From Enoplolaimus lenunculus (Eukaryota > Nematoda > Enoplea > Enoplida > Thoracostomopsidae): a stretch of DNA of 64,000 nt. A model generated the notes under the pieces. The model was not told where the DNA came from, searched no databases, and was given only the letters and a program-made list of their open reading frames with translations. The stretch spans positions 537,814 through 601,813 of the forward strand of contig JASANG010000627.1 in NCBI GenBank assembly GCA_030248215.1, given 5' to 3'. Shown in pieces: positions 1 through 9,354 of the stretch. Made by a program: the position numbers and the translations under genes. Every line of letters begins with the position of its first letter. The stretch's first letter is position 1.

Positions 1-361
1 ATTTATAGAAACTAATTTCAACGTAAAAACAACAGAATTTCCGCTTAAGTACTTTAAGCACGTCCTCATACTTGAGCATTTGCTAAGTAGCTACTTAACC
101 AATTTATCGTTTCTTGAAACGTACGAACAGTTCTTCGATATTATTTTTGATCTAATTGAGATTATAAACATATGTTACATGACATCCTTGCTTTAAAGCA
201 ATTCTTTGGCTTCGTTATGACGCACGCTTATTGGCATTTCGGTGTTTTTGTCTGAACACTTTCTTAATTACTTAAATAAGTGACTTAAAAGTAAGTAAAT
301 GCTTAAAAAATTTAAGTATTTACTTAAGTAAGATTTCAGAAACTTAATCATTGTTAGCGTT
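1..361. other. intergenic, AT-rich
   Basis: No gene is supported. The only structure seen is a cluster of words of the type CTTAAGTAA and ACTTAAGTA around 40-100 and 260-345, which look like short degenerate direct and inverted repeats. Confidence 0.5.
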
Positions 362-1057
362 TTGTATTCTTCAAAATTATCGCGGCAGTTTGTGCGAGTC
401 AAATGCCTTCTCATGCGTCCATTGCGGTTTCTTATCAATCTGCTGCGCCATACACAATTATATATATCAGCAGCAGAGCTTTGTTCTCGTGTCCATCAAA
501 ATACTCGTTTGGAAAACGCGCAACGCTTACCATCACAAATAGCACACAAACGAAACCATTTTCTTCTGGGGCAGAAAAGCCATGTAAGCCAAAACCGAAA
601 CAATATTGCGACAAGTGTCATACATGAGGATGAAAGAATACCATACCGTAGACCGGTGTACTACTATACTCAAGCAACTACATCAAGTAGTAGGGAAGGC
701 ATTAGTCGAGGGCATAGCGGTTCGCGATTAATTTCCAGCCAGTGTAAGCTGCCGAAATTATCACAGCAAATCAGGTATGATATTGATAATCAAAATCGAC
801 CTGGCGAAGCAATTGAACCTCAACGAAAGTATTATAACAGAGCAAAATTAGAGGAAGAATGTTCGAAGCAGCCGGCGTTAAACGCTCACCGAAATTATGC
901 TCCTCCAATTCGCCGAACTTGTGTCCGCAACCTAGTTTTTGTACTTGGAGCCAAACATAATAAACTTGGTCACCATAAGCATATGGTGTCAATGCGTGGC
1001 CGAACATTGAAAGTTACACGAGCGAACAATACACAAACGGTTCAACGTAACATCTAA
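362..1057 (+). CDS. hypothetical coding stretch, 231 codons
   Basis: I do not recognise this protein. The frame is open for 231 codons, long for this AT-rich window. The product is basic, Gln/Asn/Ser/Arg-rich and looks disordered, with no membrane segment and no known motif. The upstream ATG may not be the real start because an exon could begin further left. A second long open stretch, in another frame, follows at 1123-1542, and a coiled-coil-like run (KIELQEIGKKIEAQNASAQ) ends near 1576. The locus may therefore be one gene with an intron near 1.05-1.1 kb, or a decayed gene. No function is proposed. Confidence 0.35.
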   Translation: MYSSKLSRQFVRVKCLLMRPLRFLINLLRHTQLYISAAELCSRVHQNTRLENAQRLPSQIAHKRNHFLLGQKSHVSQNRNNIATSVIHEDERIPYRRPVYYYTQATTSSSREGISRGHSGSRLISSQCKLPKLSQQIRYDIDNQNRPGEAIEPQRKYYNRAKLEEECSKQPALNAHRNYAPPIRRTCVRNLVFVLGAKHNKLGHHKHMVSMRGRTLKVTRANNTQTVQRNI

Positions 1058-1122
1058 TTATCAAATGACCGCGAACGATGTAAACATCTCAAAATGAGCT
1101 GCTTTTTCGAGCAATACTACGA

Positions 1123-1542
1123 TTGCCAATACTCGGTGAATCGGTCCACTTCAATTCATCTCTTCCTCCTTTAGCTCCGCCAATTTTTCAACTTTATCAA
1201 CAGTTGGAATCCGCTGACTGGCCACAACTGGTTTCACGCGGCTCTAAAACACAAATCATTCCTGCATCAGCGGCGTTTTGCATCCAGCAGTATACGATTT
1301 ATCCTTCTTATTCAACGCACGCGAGATTGAATCCAATTATGAGGACACGATCACCACGTATGCCATATCAGTATGATCGTCGCCTCGGCTTGAATGACAA
1401 TAGTTTTTATCTGGCGAACATTTACACTATGTATCCACCTTTTACACTGCCACGTTTATACGAAGAGGAAAATCGAATTACAGGAAATCGGCAAAAAAAT
1501 CGAAGCGCAGAATGCATCCGCTCAAGAAGACAACAGGCTTAA
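1123..1542 (+). CDS. hypothetical coding stretch, 139 codons
   Basis: The frame is open from about 1084, and the first ATG is at 1123. The product is rich in Tyr, Pro and Arg, and ends with a basic Arg/Gln tail. It follows the 231-codon stretch by 66 bases in a different frame, so both may be exons of one plus-strand gene, but no convincing GT-AG pair with matching phase was found. The other frame at 1394-1576 is also protein-like (Glu/Lys/Gln-rich, helical), so the true frame is uncertain. Not recognised. Confidence 0.3.
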   Translation: MPILGESVHFNSSLPPLAPPIFQLYQQLESADWPQLVSRGSKTQIIPASAAFCIQQYTIYPSYSTHARLNPIMRTRSPRMPYQYDRRLGLNDNSFYLANIYTMYPPFTLPRLYEEENRITGNRQKNRSAECIRSRRQQA

Positions 1543-1576
1543 ACATCAATGTCACCCCCAACAAGAAAAAGCTTAG

Positions 1577-2317
1577 AGGATAGAATCAACGATCGCCAGT
1601 TTCATTACGGAGTTGTATGGAGAATATTAATTAAATTATCACAACTGGTAGGTTGTTGCATGTATTCACACACAAACTGGCCCCGCACTGGCCGGCGTCG
1701 TTTCGGCTGCTGCACCATGTGGTACTTACTTAAATCGTTTTAGTTCCAAGAACAAAACCAGATTCAAATACACTTACGCGAAGTCGTACAAACATCAGCC
1801 CATGTTACTTATACTGGTGTCGTGCTTTCTGCAGCGGACCCATAAATTTCTAAATGGGCGGGATGGTAAATATTTCGAAACGCAATTTTTCTCCAGAAAA
1901 TTTTCTTAGCGGTAAAATTTAAGGTAGGACCCTATTTTATAACGAAAGTATTATGATGAGAGGACAAATTACAAGCGAATGAATGACCATATCATTTTAT
2001 CACAAAAAATTTATGTGGGGAGTGGGGAAAAATTGCAATGTAGGGATCCTTAGACATTTTTCTCATCCGAACCGGATCATCTGTAGTCTATATCATACTG
2101 TTCTCAGTAAACTTGCTATCATCATTCTCGGATACACGAAGTGTTAACTCAGAAAATCCCCAGAGGTAAATTAGCGTTGCATTAAATTACGGATAAAGCT
2201 AAAACCTAGCCGTATGTTCGAGTCATGTTACCTATAAATATCACGCTAATCCGAAGTTTTTTTGAATATTGGTATGTTTTAGTTAAGGAATAAAGATTTT
2301 GAATCATCATGGACAAT
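1577..2317. other. intergenic, nothing recognised
   Basis: AT-rich sequence with no supported gene, RNA or repeat family. Confidence 0.4.
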
Positions 2318-2517
2318 TATGCAAGAATCTGGTTTAATAATCTCACTGAGGTTTGGATACAGAATTTTTTCATCAGCTCCAGATACTTTCGTGGTGAAAC
2401 CATGCAAATTATTCCAAAAATTTTTTAGGCAAAAGCATTTCGGATATCCGGATACACGTTTCATTTCGGATACATATCCGGATATTTTTCACATCCGAAT
2501 ATTAGGTGTCCATCTAT
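2318..2517 (-). repeat. hAT-like interspersed repeat, GGATATCCGG family, copy 1
   Basis: Read on the minus strand from 2517, this begins with a TATAGATGG-type end. It continues with repeated CGGATATCCGG and ATATGTATCCGAAATG words, then a unique part ending near TTCTGTATCCAAAC. The same order of words is found at 17868-18055 on the plus strand, so the two are copies of one family. Nested CGGATAT words near the end are typical of non-autonomous hAT elements. The target duplication was not resolved. Confidence 0.6.
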
Positions 2518-2813
2518 AATAAAGTGACTTCGAAGAACCCACTGGTAGCATTTCTAAAGCAGCACCTATGCCTCAGGCTGTAACCGGAGGGAAAAATACC
2601 GAAGCTGGAGATCAAGAAAAATTACAAGAGGCAGATATGAAGCAAAATAAGTTAGCTAAATGTGCTGAAATTGCCAAGTTTTGCAAATACCTGCAAAGTG
2701 TAATCAAAAAATTTTGGTTTAGATTTATTTTAAGCAATCTCGGCAATTCTCCTGAAATGACACCAAAAGTAAAATTTTTGGAAAACTATGAAAAATTTGA
2801 CTATCGACATTAA

Positions 2814-2896
2814 TACTGCAACCTCCGGCAAAACTTTTACCGGAGCCAAAGGTCGATGATCAGCCAGAGCTGGAGGTAGAACTCCGGTTGTTCTTT
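2814..2896 (+). repeat. fragment of CCGGAGG hAT-like family (family A)
   Basis: A short remnant matching the right end of the family seen whole at 8822-9227. It has CAACCTCCGGCAAAA, then ACCGGAGCC, then GGTAGAACTCCGGTTGT. The left end is missing. Confidence 0.55.
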
Positions 2897-3437
2897 GCTA
2901 TGCAACAAATATTTAAAAACCATTCGGTTTTACTTGAATAAGTTATTTACACTATTGTATAATGTGGCACTATTGCTACAAAAACCCATGTTACTTTTAG
3001 GGTCATCGCAGTTTCTTGTGTGTCTGTAAACGATGAATATGCTTAATCTACTGTCACGGTTCTAAAAGTAACATCGGCGGCTACCGAGATGATAACGAAG
3101 AGGTCGATTCTATGAACACACATTCAGTCACCAATATTTCTTCACAAACACACGGGTTCAATTATAAAAAATTTTTATTTGGCTCTTTGCTAATCTTGAA
3201 AAAGCATAATTTAAAATGACTCGTCTTGAAGACTATCTGCTGCTGCACTATATACACTGTTCTCCATACATTATACCGTATTGAAAATTTTGCCTAAAAG
3301 AAAAGATAAATGTTATACGAAAATAAAAAAGAGGTCAGAATTTTCGCGTTACCAATAACAACGTCGAGAACTGAACTCCTCTTCTGACCCGGTTATAAGA
3401 ATAGAACTACTAACACGTTACAATTTAACAATTAACA
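2897..3437. other. NDUFA2 3' flank
   Basis: No coding sequence seen. On the minus strand an AATAAA signal lies at 3179-3174, about 260 bases past the NDUFA2 stop codon, and could serve as its polyadenylation signal. Confidence 0.4.
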
Positions 3438-4047
3438 TCAAGACGGACCACTCTTGTTCAGCGTCGATATAGTGGCTAATATCTGATCGCTACTTTGACC
3501 ATCTAGTGCTACCATTTTCTCTTTGCCAAACTCATACCTAAAAGCAACTGAACATATAAAGTCCCAGCACCAATAATTTATGCAAGTTTTAATCTAAGGT
3601 AGTTTTTGGTTCTTGTATCTGGTAAATAACGTCTAGTGGGTATAAAATAAGAAAGCGTCTCTGCGGAAATGACAGGAGACCATGCCCAAAGTTCAAGAAG
3701 CAACAATGACAAGACCTTAACCGATGCTTAATCTCGATTGACTATAATTCTTCAAGCTACATACACGTTGGTTTGATGGATCCATGATTTATTTCTTTTC
3801 CAGCTAAAATCACACATCGTTATCTCAAACTCTTTACTAGTAAAACTAACCTGGCCCACATAACGGGCACAACATTGCTGCATTCTCGAATAAGAATTGG
3901 GAACGAAGGGTTGTTCTTCTTCAGTGGAGGATAATGCTTGTTCACAAAATCGCGCGCCATTTGACTCGCGGGTGATGTTTGGCAAAAGTGCATCCGAATC
4001 TCTTTAAGTTGGGGTCCAAGCTTGATAGCGGAAGAAGTAACACTCAT
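3438..4047 (-). CDS. NDUFA2: NADH dehydrogenase (ubiquinone) 1 alpha subcomplex subunit 2 (complex I B8)
   Basis: A small accessory subunit of mitochondrial complex I with a thioredoxin-like fold, located in the matrix arm. Two exons are predicted: 4047-3851 (ATG at 4047, donor AG/GTTAGT, phase 2) and 3537-3438 (acceptor CTTTTAG, stop TGA at 3440-3438). The product is 98 residues; the human protein is 99. Recognisable blocks are [13 protein letters not shown] (residues 14-26), [16 protein letters not shown] (32-47), PILIRECS (50-57) and [10 protein letters not shown] across the splice junction. Cys22 and Cys56 match the conserved cysteine pair of the family. There is no separate presequence, as in other animals. 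The gene looks intact. I see no shared promoter with a neighbour. Confidence 0.93.
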
Positions 4048-4364
4048 GGTAATGCAATATTAAAACAACTTTATAAACGCATTACTTAATTAAATAAAAT
4101 GTTCACAGCTGCGGAGAGCTAAAATAAAAATAGAACTAATATGTCACTAACGAAAACGTTGAACCTACATAACTGAGTGATATGCGCAGCAACACCATTC
4201 AGGTTGCACCTATGTAACAAAAAATTGATAACGGATGATTAGAACTTTTGTGTCAAAAGTGAAATGCCTTCCACACAGAACTACTTGGATGTATCAATTT
4301 TAAATGGGAGACCACGAAAAGAATATAGGTAGGAAGGCATGTGTATATATCTAGCAGAGTACTA

Positions 4365-4705
4365 CCGGAAATACAATTTCCAGAATCGGAATTTGAAAAA
4401 ATTACAGGAAAAGAAACCGGAAAATGGAAAATACATGCCAGCGAAAAATTCATTTTAATTTTCTTTTTTGCAATATTATTGGTGAAATGACCCTAGTTGG
4501 ATATAGGTATTCACTTTATCTGCTGTATTTGAAATTTTCATAATCCACGGAAGTTAAATCTATTTTCGATGGTTTATTTTCGACGATTGTTAAGGTTTAC
4601 ATACTATACCAATGTAATACCGAAATTTTTAATTCCGGTAATAATTTATTGGAACCGGAAGGTGTACAAATGTCGGAACCGGAATTGCGGTTGCATCCTG
4701 ATATC
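4365..4705 (+). repeat. hAT-like non-autonomous element, GGAATTCCGG family (family B)
   Basis: The right end is ACCGGAATTGCGGTTGCATCCTG. The interior (ACTTTATCTGCTGTATTT, TTCATAATCCACGGAAG, GGTTTATTTTCG) is shared with the copy at 12215-12525 and more weakly, inverted, with 35142-35551. The left end contains CCGGAAATACAATTTCC words. No clean 8-bp duplication was found. Confidence 0.6.
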
Positions 4706-4839
4706 TAGACAAACATCATACTATTAGTGTATGTAGCAATACCAGGAGAAATACGAAGACGAAACCTTAATATCGCCTGCGTAATTGTAAAATGAAAAAA
4801 GTTTTGTAGGTATATAAACGATACGAATGTCATTTGCTA

Positions 4840-4990
4840 TATTTGATGATGGTGCCTTTGGAAATAACAGTCTGCACGACTGCTTGTTTAACTTTTGCCC
4901 TAAGTTAAGAAACACGCCTGCTATCGAACATACGATGTCTTGCACTCGAGTCAAGCATGTTATCACTATACCATGTGGTAGATTGCAACA
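4840..4990 (-). repeat. tRNA-derived SINE, family 1, copy a
   Basis: On the minus strand from about 4983 there is a tRNA-like head: CTACCACATGGTATAGTGAT (A-box-like TGGTATAGTGA), a CTTGACTCGAGTGCAAG arm, then a decayed B box at GTATGTTCGATAGC. The 3' body (CTTAACTTAGGGCAAAA) is shared with copies at 5640-5775 and 56500-56640. Pol III type retroposon, decayed. Confidence 0.6.
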
Positions 4991-5089
4991 ATTTCATATT
5001 TCGGAATAATATGTGCACTGTAAGCAAATGACATATGCTTTACCATTAAGTGCAAATGCTGTGATGCATTGCATTGTTGCAAACAGCAT

Positions 5090-5190
5090 AGGTACGCGTT
5101 CCTCTTCCTGTTCGTGTTCCGGTTCTTGCAGAGAAATTCCATTCCTGTTCAGGCATAATTTGTTCCTGTTGGAACCCTGCTGCCTAGACT
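5090..5190 (+). repeat. short hAT-like repeat with CCTGTTGGAACCCTG end
   Basis: Repeats of GTTCC/TTCCTG words end in TTGTTCCTGTTGGAACCCTG. The same end occurs at 56848-57001. The left end is GGTACGCGTTCC. Likely a small non-autonomous hAT-like family. No duplication resolved. Confidence 0.45.
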
Positions 5191-5352
5191 GACATGGGGC
5201 CTACTTAGTCGCCGTAATAAGAAATTCCTGCGCTTTGAACACGGTATCCAGTCGAAAATAGGATGGATCGCTAATGCACGACCTTGTTGACCATTATGGC
5301 ATGTAAGCATGTGAAGCAAGATTGATAATAGTAGAAGTTATAAGGGCTGGCT

Positions 5353-5465
5353 AATGAAGCAGTGGCAGAAATCTCACCGCCCCTGAGCTCGGAATCCTAC
5401 GGCCGCTAATTCTAGACACCCCAGTATGTCTGCCTTTCCAGCTGCTTAGTTAAAAAGTTTAAAGT
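5353..5465 (+). repeat. tRNA-derived SINE, family 2, copy a
   Basis: The head GAAGCAGTGGCAGAAATCTC resembles an A box. It is followed by GAGCTCGGAATCC and a tail TTCCAGCTGCTTAGTTAAAA. The tail CTGCTTAGTAAAA is shared with 57053-57145 and 57393-57520, which places the three in one family. Confidence 0.5.
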
Positions 5466-5639
5466 CTGTTTTCTTATGTAAACTGACATGTACACGCATG
5501 GTAATATATCCTTTACATACACTTACCGTGCATATACAGCTACATTTCTTTTTTTACAGCCGGTCGTCCAGACCGCGAATTCAACTAACCGAGTGCATGG
5601 GTTAGCTGTTTACAATGTCCATCTCGATGGGACCTCCAT

Positions 5640-5775
5640 GTTGCAACTAGCTAATGGTCTTGACGTCCACTTTTCGAAGTTTTGTTCTAAGTTAAGCACT
5701 ACGCCGCAAATCGAATATCGGCCGTCTTGTACTCGAGTCAAACATGCAACCACTACACCTCGCAGTCGATTGCAA
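5640..5775 (-). repeat. tRNA-derived SINE, family 1, copy b
   Basis: On the minus strand from about 5772: GCGAGGTGTAGTGGTTGCAT (A box), TTTGACTCGAGTACAAG arm, GATATTCGATTTGC (B-box remnant), then a body GCTTAACTTAGAACAAAACT shared with copies a and c. Confidence 0.62.
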
Positions 5776-6141
5776 GAACTTCTAATAAATTATTTCTAAT
5801 GCGTTTTTCGTAGTTTTTGTTTTACAGTTAATGTTTTTTCATCTTATCTGCTCATAATTATTGCGTAACTATCAACATTTATAGATTCACAGCGAAACTT
5901 TATTCATCGCGCAGCACTTAGTTCAACCACACAGCGATACATTTCGAACCGTGCTGGTTTCCATGCGCTTCGGGAATTTAGCTTTCAAAGACTTTCTTAC
6001 GGACAGCCTAGCTATATCATTACCCATAAAAATAAATTATAACAGCTCTTTTCCAAAAACTGAAGCGCTTGTTTAAGATCTTGCTCCACTTCATTATACC
6101 TCAAATTATTGAGATAGATTTAATAGCGGTTTTAAAAAGTG
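5776..6141. other. intergenic, nothing recognised
   Basis: AT-rich, no supported feature. Confidence 0.4.
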
Positions 6142-6470
6142 AGACATGGTGCAACCAGAGTTAAAAATACCGCAGCGCGGCGGAAGCTAATAAAATTTGC
6201 TGTGGCTGCAGGAGAGGAAAAATTATTGGTAGTTAATAACTGTTTCATTTGCTAATTTTAGCAACTGTACGGTGTTTTTAATATTTCGGTTTAGCGTTTA
6301 TTTTCTACCAAATCACTGCATTTTTTCCTCAAAAGTTGAAACGAAACGTACCAAACAAATATAATCCGGAAAACTGTGCAAATTTCGATGCCGAAATTGC
6401 AGGAATCTCCCGGCAGAAATTCATCCAAAGCTGGAGGTTGTTTGTCTACCGGAACCAGAGGTACACCTGC
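6142..6470 (+). mobile_element. old family A hAT-like element
   Basis: It starts GGTGCAACCAGAG and keeps the family order: an AAAAATACCG block, a GTAGTTAATAACTG block, a GCTAATTTTAGC block, CGATGCCGAAATTGC and a decayed CTGGAGGTTG right end. It is strongly diverged from 8822-9227. Another hAT-like element (6472-6780) lies against its right end. Confidence 0.5.
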
Positions 6471-6471
6471 A

Positions 6472-6780
6472 CAATGGCGGATCCACGGGGGGCACACCTG
6501 CCGTGGCCCCCCCAACAGCATCTCGACAAAAATTATATAGTGTCAATTGCTGTTCTAAACTGTTTATTTCTCTGTTTTATACACAATAGTATAAAGCACG
6601 CTTTAAAAGTTTCTTGGCCCTGGAGTCATTTATGCGCTACAATTAGGGATAATAGACACTTACGGATTCTTTAGGGATACGGACTCTTATTAATTGGGAC
6701 TCAAAATGAAGACCCCCTCTTATTTGGGCCTTATTACCTGTGAAATCCCCCCCCATTTTGAGATCCTGGATCCACCACTG
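6472..6780 (+). mobile_element. hAT-like MITE, CAGTGGTGGATCC family
   Basis: Ends are CAATGGCGGATCC and GGATCCACCACTG, inverted copies of one another. An exact 8-bp duplication CACCTGCA flanks the element (6464-6471 and 6781-6788). The length is 309 bp with no coding capacity. A relative lies at 12901-13080. The poly-G/C runs next to both ends (GGGGGG, CCCCCCC) are part of the family. Confidence 0.85.
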
Positions 6781-6807
6781 CACCTGCAGCTTTACAATAG
6801 TGGGAGG

Positions 6808-7156
6808 CAGGGTATAAACCGGCGTTAAAAATACCGGAGCAGGAGCTAGTCAACATAAAACTTCCCGGAGCCGGAGCCGGAGGCTAGGCGGAAAAAGGTA
6901 ATAAAAATGGTAGCTGATTAGTGTAATCTTAGCCAAGTTAAGTTGTTTGGTTTTACGCTAATTTTTTCGAAATTTCGAAATTCAGTCCTGAAAATTGTGA
7001 TATAAGTATAAAACGAAACCCGCTAGAAGCAGATAAATTTTGCAAAGTTATGCAAAATTGTACTACCGAAATTGCCGGAACCTCCGGCAAAAATTCTGCC
7101 GGAGTCGGAGGCCAGTTTCCTGCCGGAGCCGGAGGCAGACCTCCGGTTGTACCCTG
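6808..7156 (+). mobile_element. family A hAT-like element
   Basis: It starts CAGGGTATAAACCGG and ends CTCCGGTTGTACCCTG. The flanks GTGGGAGG and GTAGGAGC agree at 6 of 8 bases, compatible with a decayed hAT duplication. Interior blocks match 8822-9227 (TTTTACGCTAATTTT, GCAAAATTGTACTACCG). No coding capacity. Confidence 0.75.
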
Positions 7157-7490
7157 GTAGGAGCAATTTGCCAGTACCGCTCAGCTGAAGGTAACTTGAC
7201 GTTCGAGCAGAAGGGGGTTATAATTGTCTTATGGTTTTGTTCTGTACGCATTCTACATTTACACGCGTACAGGGTGCAAAGTCAAAAAATATTGGAACCG
7301 GAAATGGGAAATAAAAAATACTTGTTCCGAACAACTCATTTATGCACTATTTTATAGATTTTATGCTGTAACACACCATTTAGAATGCCAAAATCCTGAA
7401 ACAAATGCAGTAGGTGGAAACATATTATAAATTACCGAGTATGGCACAAAATGAAAATTTTGGCAATACATGCTCAGACAGTTTTAGAAA

Positions 7491-7662
7491 AATAGGTTAG
7501 AAATCTGCCAATTTTTTTTAAATTTCCGAATGAGAAAAAGTTTCAATACCGAAAATACCGGAAAATTCCGGTGAAAAAATACCGGATTTCTTACCGGAAC
7601 CGCATACTGAAAAATACCGGATTTTCCTACTGGAACCGGATTTCCGGTTGCATCCTGCACCC
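7491..7662 (+). repeat. family B hAT-like element, short form
   Basis: Dense AATACCGGA and TTCCGG words end in CCGGATTTCCGGTTGCATCCTG-type sequence. The left end is decayed. Confidence 0.55.
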
Positions 7663-7719
7663 GTTGTAATATTGTAAAACACATCACTGTGTATACTATG
7701 CTTGAACAGTTTGCAAATA

Positions 7720-7928
7720 CACTGCAAAAAACGGTGAGTCAAATTGATTCTCTCCGAAATAGGCTCTACGGGACTACACAAAATGAGCCAAATTCGACTC
7801 CCACAGAGTCAAATTAGAGTCACTTCGTCGTGCGTTTCACTCTGGCGGAGTCGAATTTGACTCAGTTTGTGTAATCCCGCGGAGCCTATATCGGAGAGAG
7901 TCAATTTGACTCACCATTTTTTGCAGTG
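7720..7928. mobile_element. palindromic TA-flanked MITE, copy 1
   Basis: A 209-bp near-perfect foldback. It begins CACTGCAAAAAACGGTGAG and ends CACCATTTTTTGCAGTG, and is flanked by TA on both sides. Inside are repeated GAGTCAAATTCGACTC words and CTCTACGGGACTACACAAA with its inverse. Two more copies lie at 9901-10111 and 59285-59493. The TA duplication and CACTGC ends suggest a Tc1/mariner-type parent (inference). Confidence 0.85.
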
Positions 7929-8249
7929 TAGCTGCCTATACACAAGAAAGGAAATTGTTATAAATGGGTGCGCAAGAATACGGACAATAAAAATAATGGA
8001 AATAGATAGCGTTAAGGCTTTTATGTAAGCTTTTGCCAAAGCTAAGGTTTCGCCGATTTTCTGCGTCTTTATTAAAATTACGTTCCCCGCGGATGCAAGT
8101 TTTGATATTTTCGAGACGCTTTGTGTTTTACGCACCATAAGTTTGACGTGTATACGCTTAAAAATGTATAGCAATAGAATCGCTATGCACAAAGCATGAG
8201 CAAAATGCTGCACAAATTCGAATTAAGCTTTTTTCGCATGAATATTTTA
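7929..8249. other. intergenic, nothing recognised
   Basis: No supported gene or repeat. Confidence 0.35.
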
Positions 8250-8330
8250 AATTTCATAAATTTCAAAATAAAGATTTGATCGACTCATGAGGTGGGAGGC
8301 GTTTACGATGACCACTGAGCTATAGGAGCG
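8250..8330 (-). repeat. tRNA-like SINE head, family 4
   Basis: On the minus strand from about 8328: CTCCTATAGCTCAGTGGTCA carries a good A box (TAGCTCAGTGG). It is followed by CGCCTCCCACCTCATG and a B-box-like GAGTCGATCAAATC. The stems are too decayed for a working tRNA. Only one copy was seen. Confidence 0.45.
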
Positions 8331-8389
8331 TGACGATCGATCCCAACGAGGCTCTCACGTCTTGTGGAAATTTTCACTGTCAATTTTTC

Positions 8390-8525
8390 TTAAAATTTCG
8401 AAAGAAAAATTTCAATATCGAAAATACCGCAAAATTCCAGTTAAAATACCTGATTTTTCTCCGGAACAGGATAGTGAAAAATACCTGATTTCTTTACTGG
8501 AACCGCAATTCCGGTTGCACCTTAG
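8390..8525 (+). repeat. family B hAT-like element, short form
   Basis: AATATCGAAAATACCG, CTCCGGAACAGG and a right end CCGCAATTCCGGTTGCACC. Similar in layout to 7491-7662. Confidence 0.5.
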
Positions 8526-8821
8526 AGTGTGACGGTTATAGATACTATTCTGCTAATTTTTCAACTATATAAATGCAGTCTTAAAAATTTGAACCATCAA
8601 GAATAAGCCAAAGTGACTCAATTTTTATTAAAAAGTTGCATCGCCAAAACACGAATATATTTACTAATCAGGGTATAAATAGATAAAGTCAAAGATGCGT
8701 TTAGCTTTCTTTCAATTTCATAATTTTATTTCATATCAAATTACGGCTATCTGTAATGAAAAATTGCTATATGCGATTTATTACTAATATTGAACATAAT
8801 ATAGAATTTACCGGTATTTAT

Positions 8822-9227
8822 CAGGGTGCAACCGGAGGTGAAAAATACCGGGGCCGGAGGTCAACGAAACTTGTCAGAGCCGGAGCCAGCGGTGAGGCGA
8901 AATTAGGCAGTAAAAATGATGGTTAATTAGTTAAGTTTAGCCAATACCTGCAATATGTTTTTATGTTGTTTGGTTTTATACGCTAATTTTCTGCGAAATT
9001 TTACAATTTTAATGAAAGTTGTGACAATAGTAAAACGAAACGAGCTAAACAGACAAATTTTGCAAAATTATGCAAAATTTTACTACCGCAATTGCCGGAA
9101 CCTCCGGTAAAAATTCTACCGGAATTGCCGGAACCTTCGGTAAAAATTCTACCGGAGCCGAAGCCGGAGCCGGAGGCCGATTTTCTGCCGGAGCCAAATC
9201 TGGAGGCAGACCTCCGGTTGTACCCTG
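8822..9227 (+). mobile_element. family A hAT-like non-autonomous element, reference copy
   Basis: 406 bp. The ends are inverted copies: CAGGGTGCAACCGGAGG on the left and CCTCCGGTTGTACCCTG on the right. It is flanked by an exact 8-bp duplication GTATTTAT (8814-8821, 9228-9235), which with the CAGGG end identifies it as hAT-type. CCGGAGCC and CCGGAACC words are repeated near both ends, like the subterminal binding sites of hAT transposases (family knowledge). No transposase coding. It is inserted into a family B remnant that continues to 9292. Confidence 0.9.
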
Positions 9228-9354
9228 GTATTTATATAATGGAAACGGGCATAGATTTTTACCGGAAACGGATTTCCGGTTACATCTTGTTAATAATAAA
9301 GATAAAAACAAAAATTTTACTGCAGGCCACAAAAACAGTGATGGACAATCTGTA

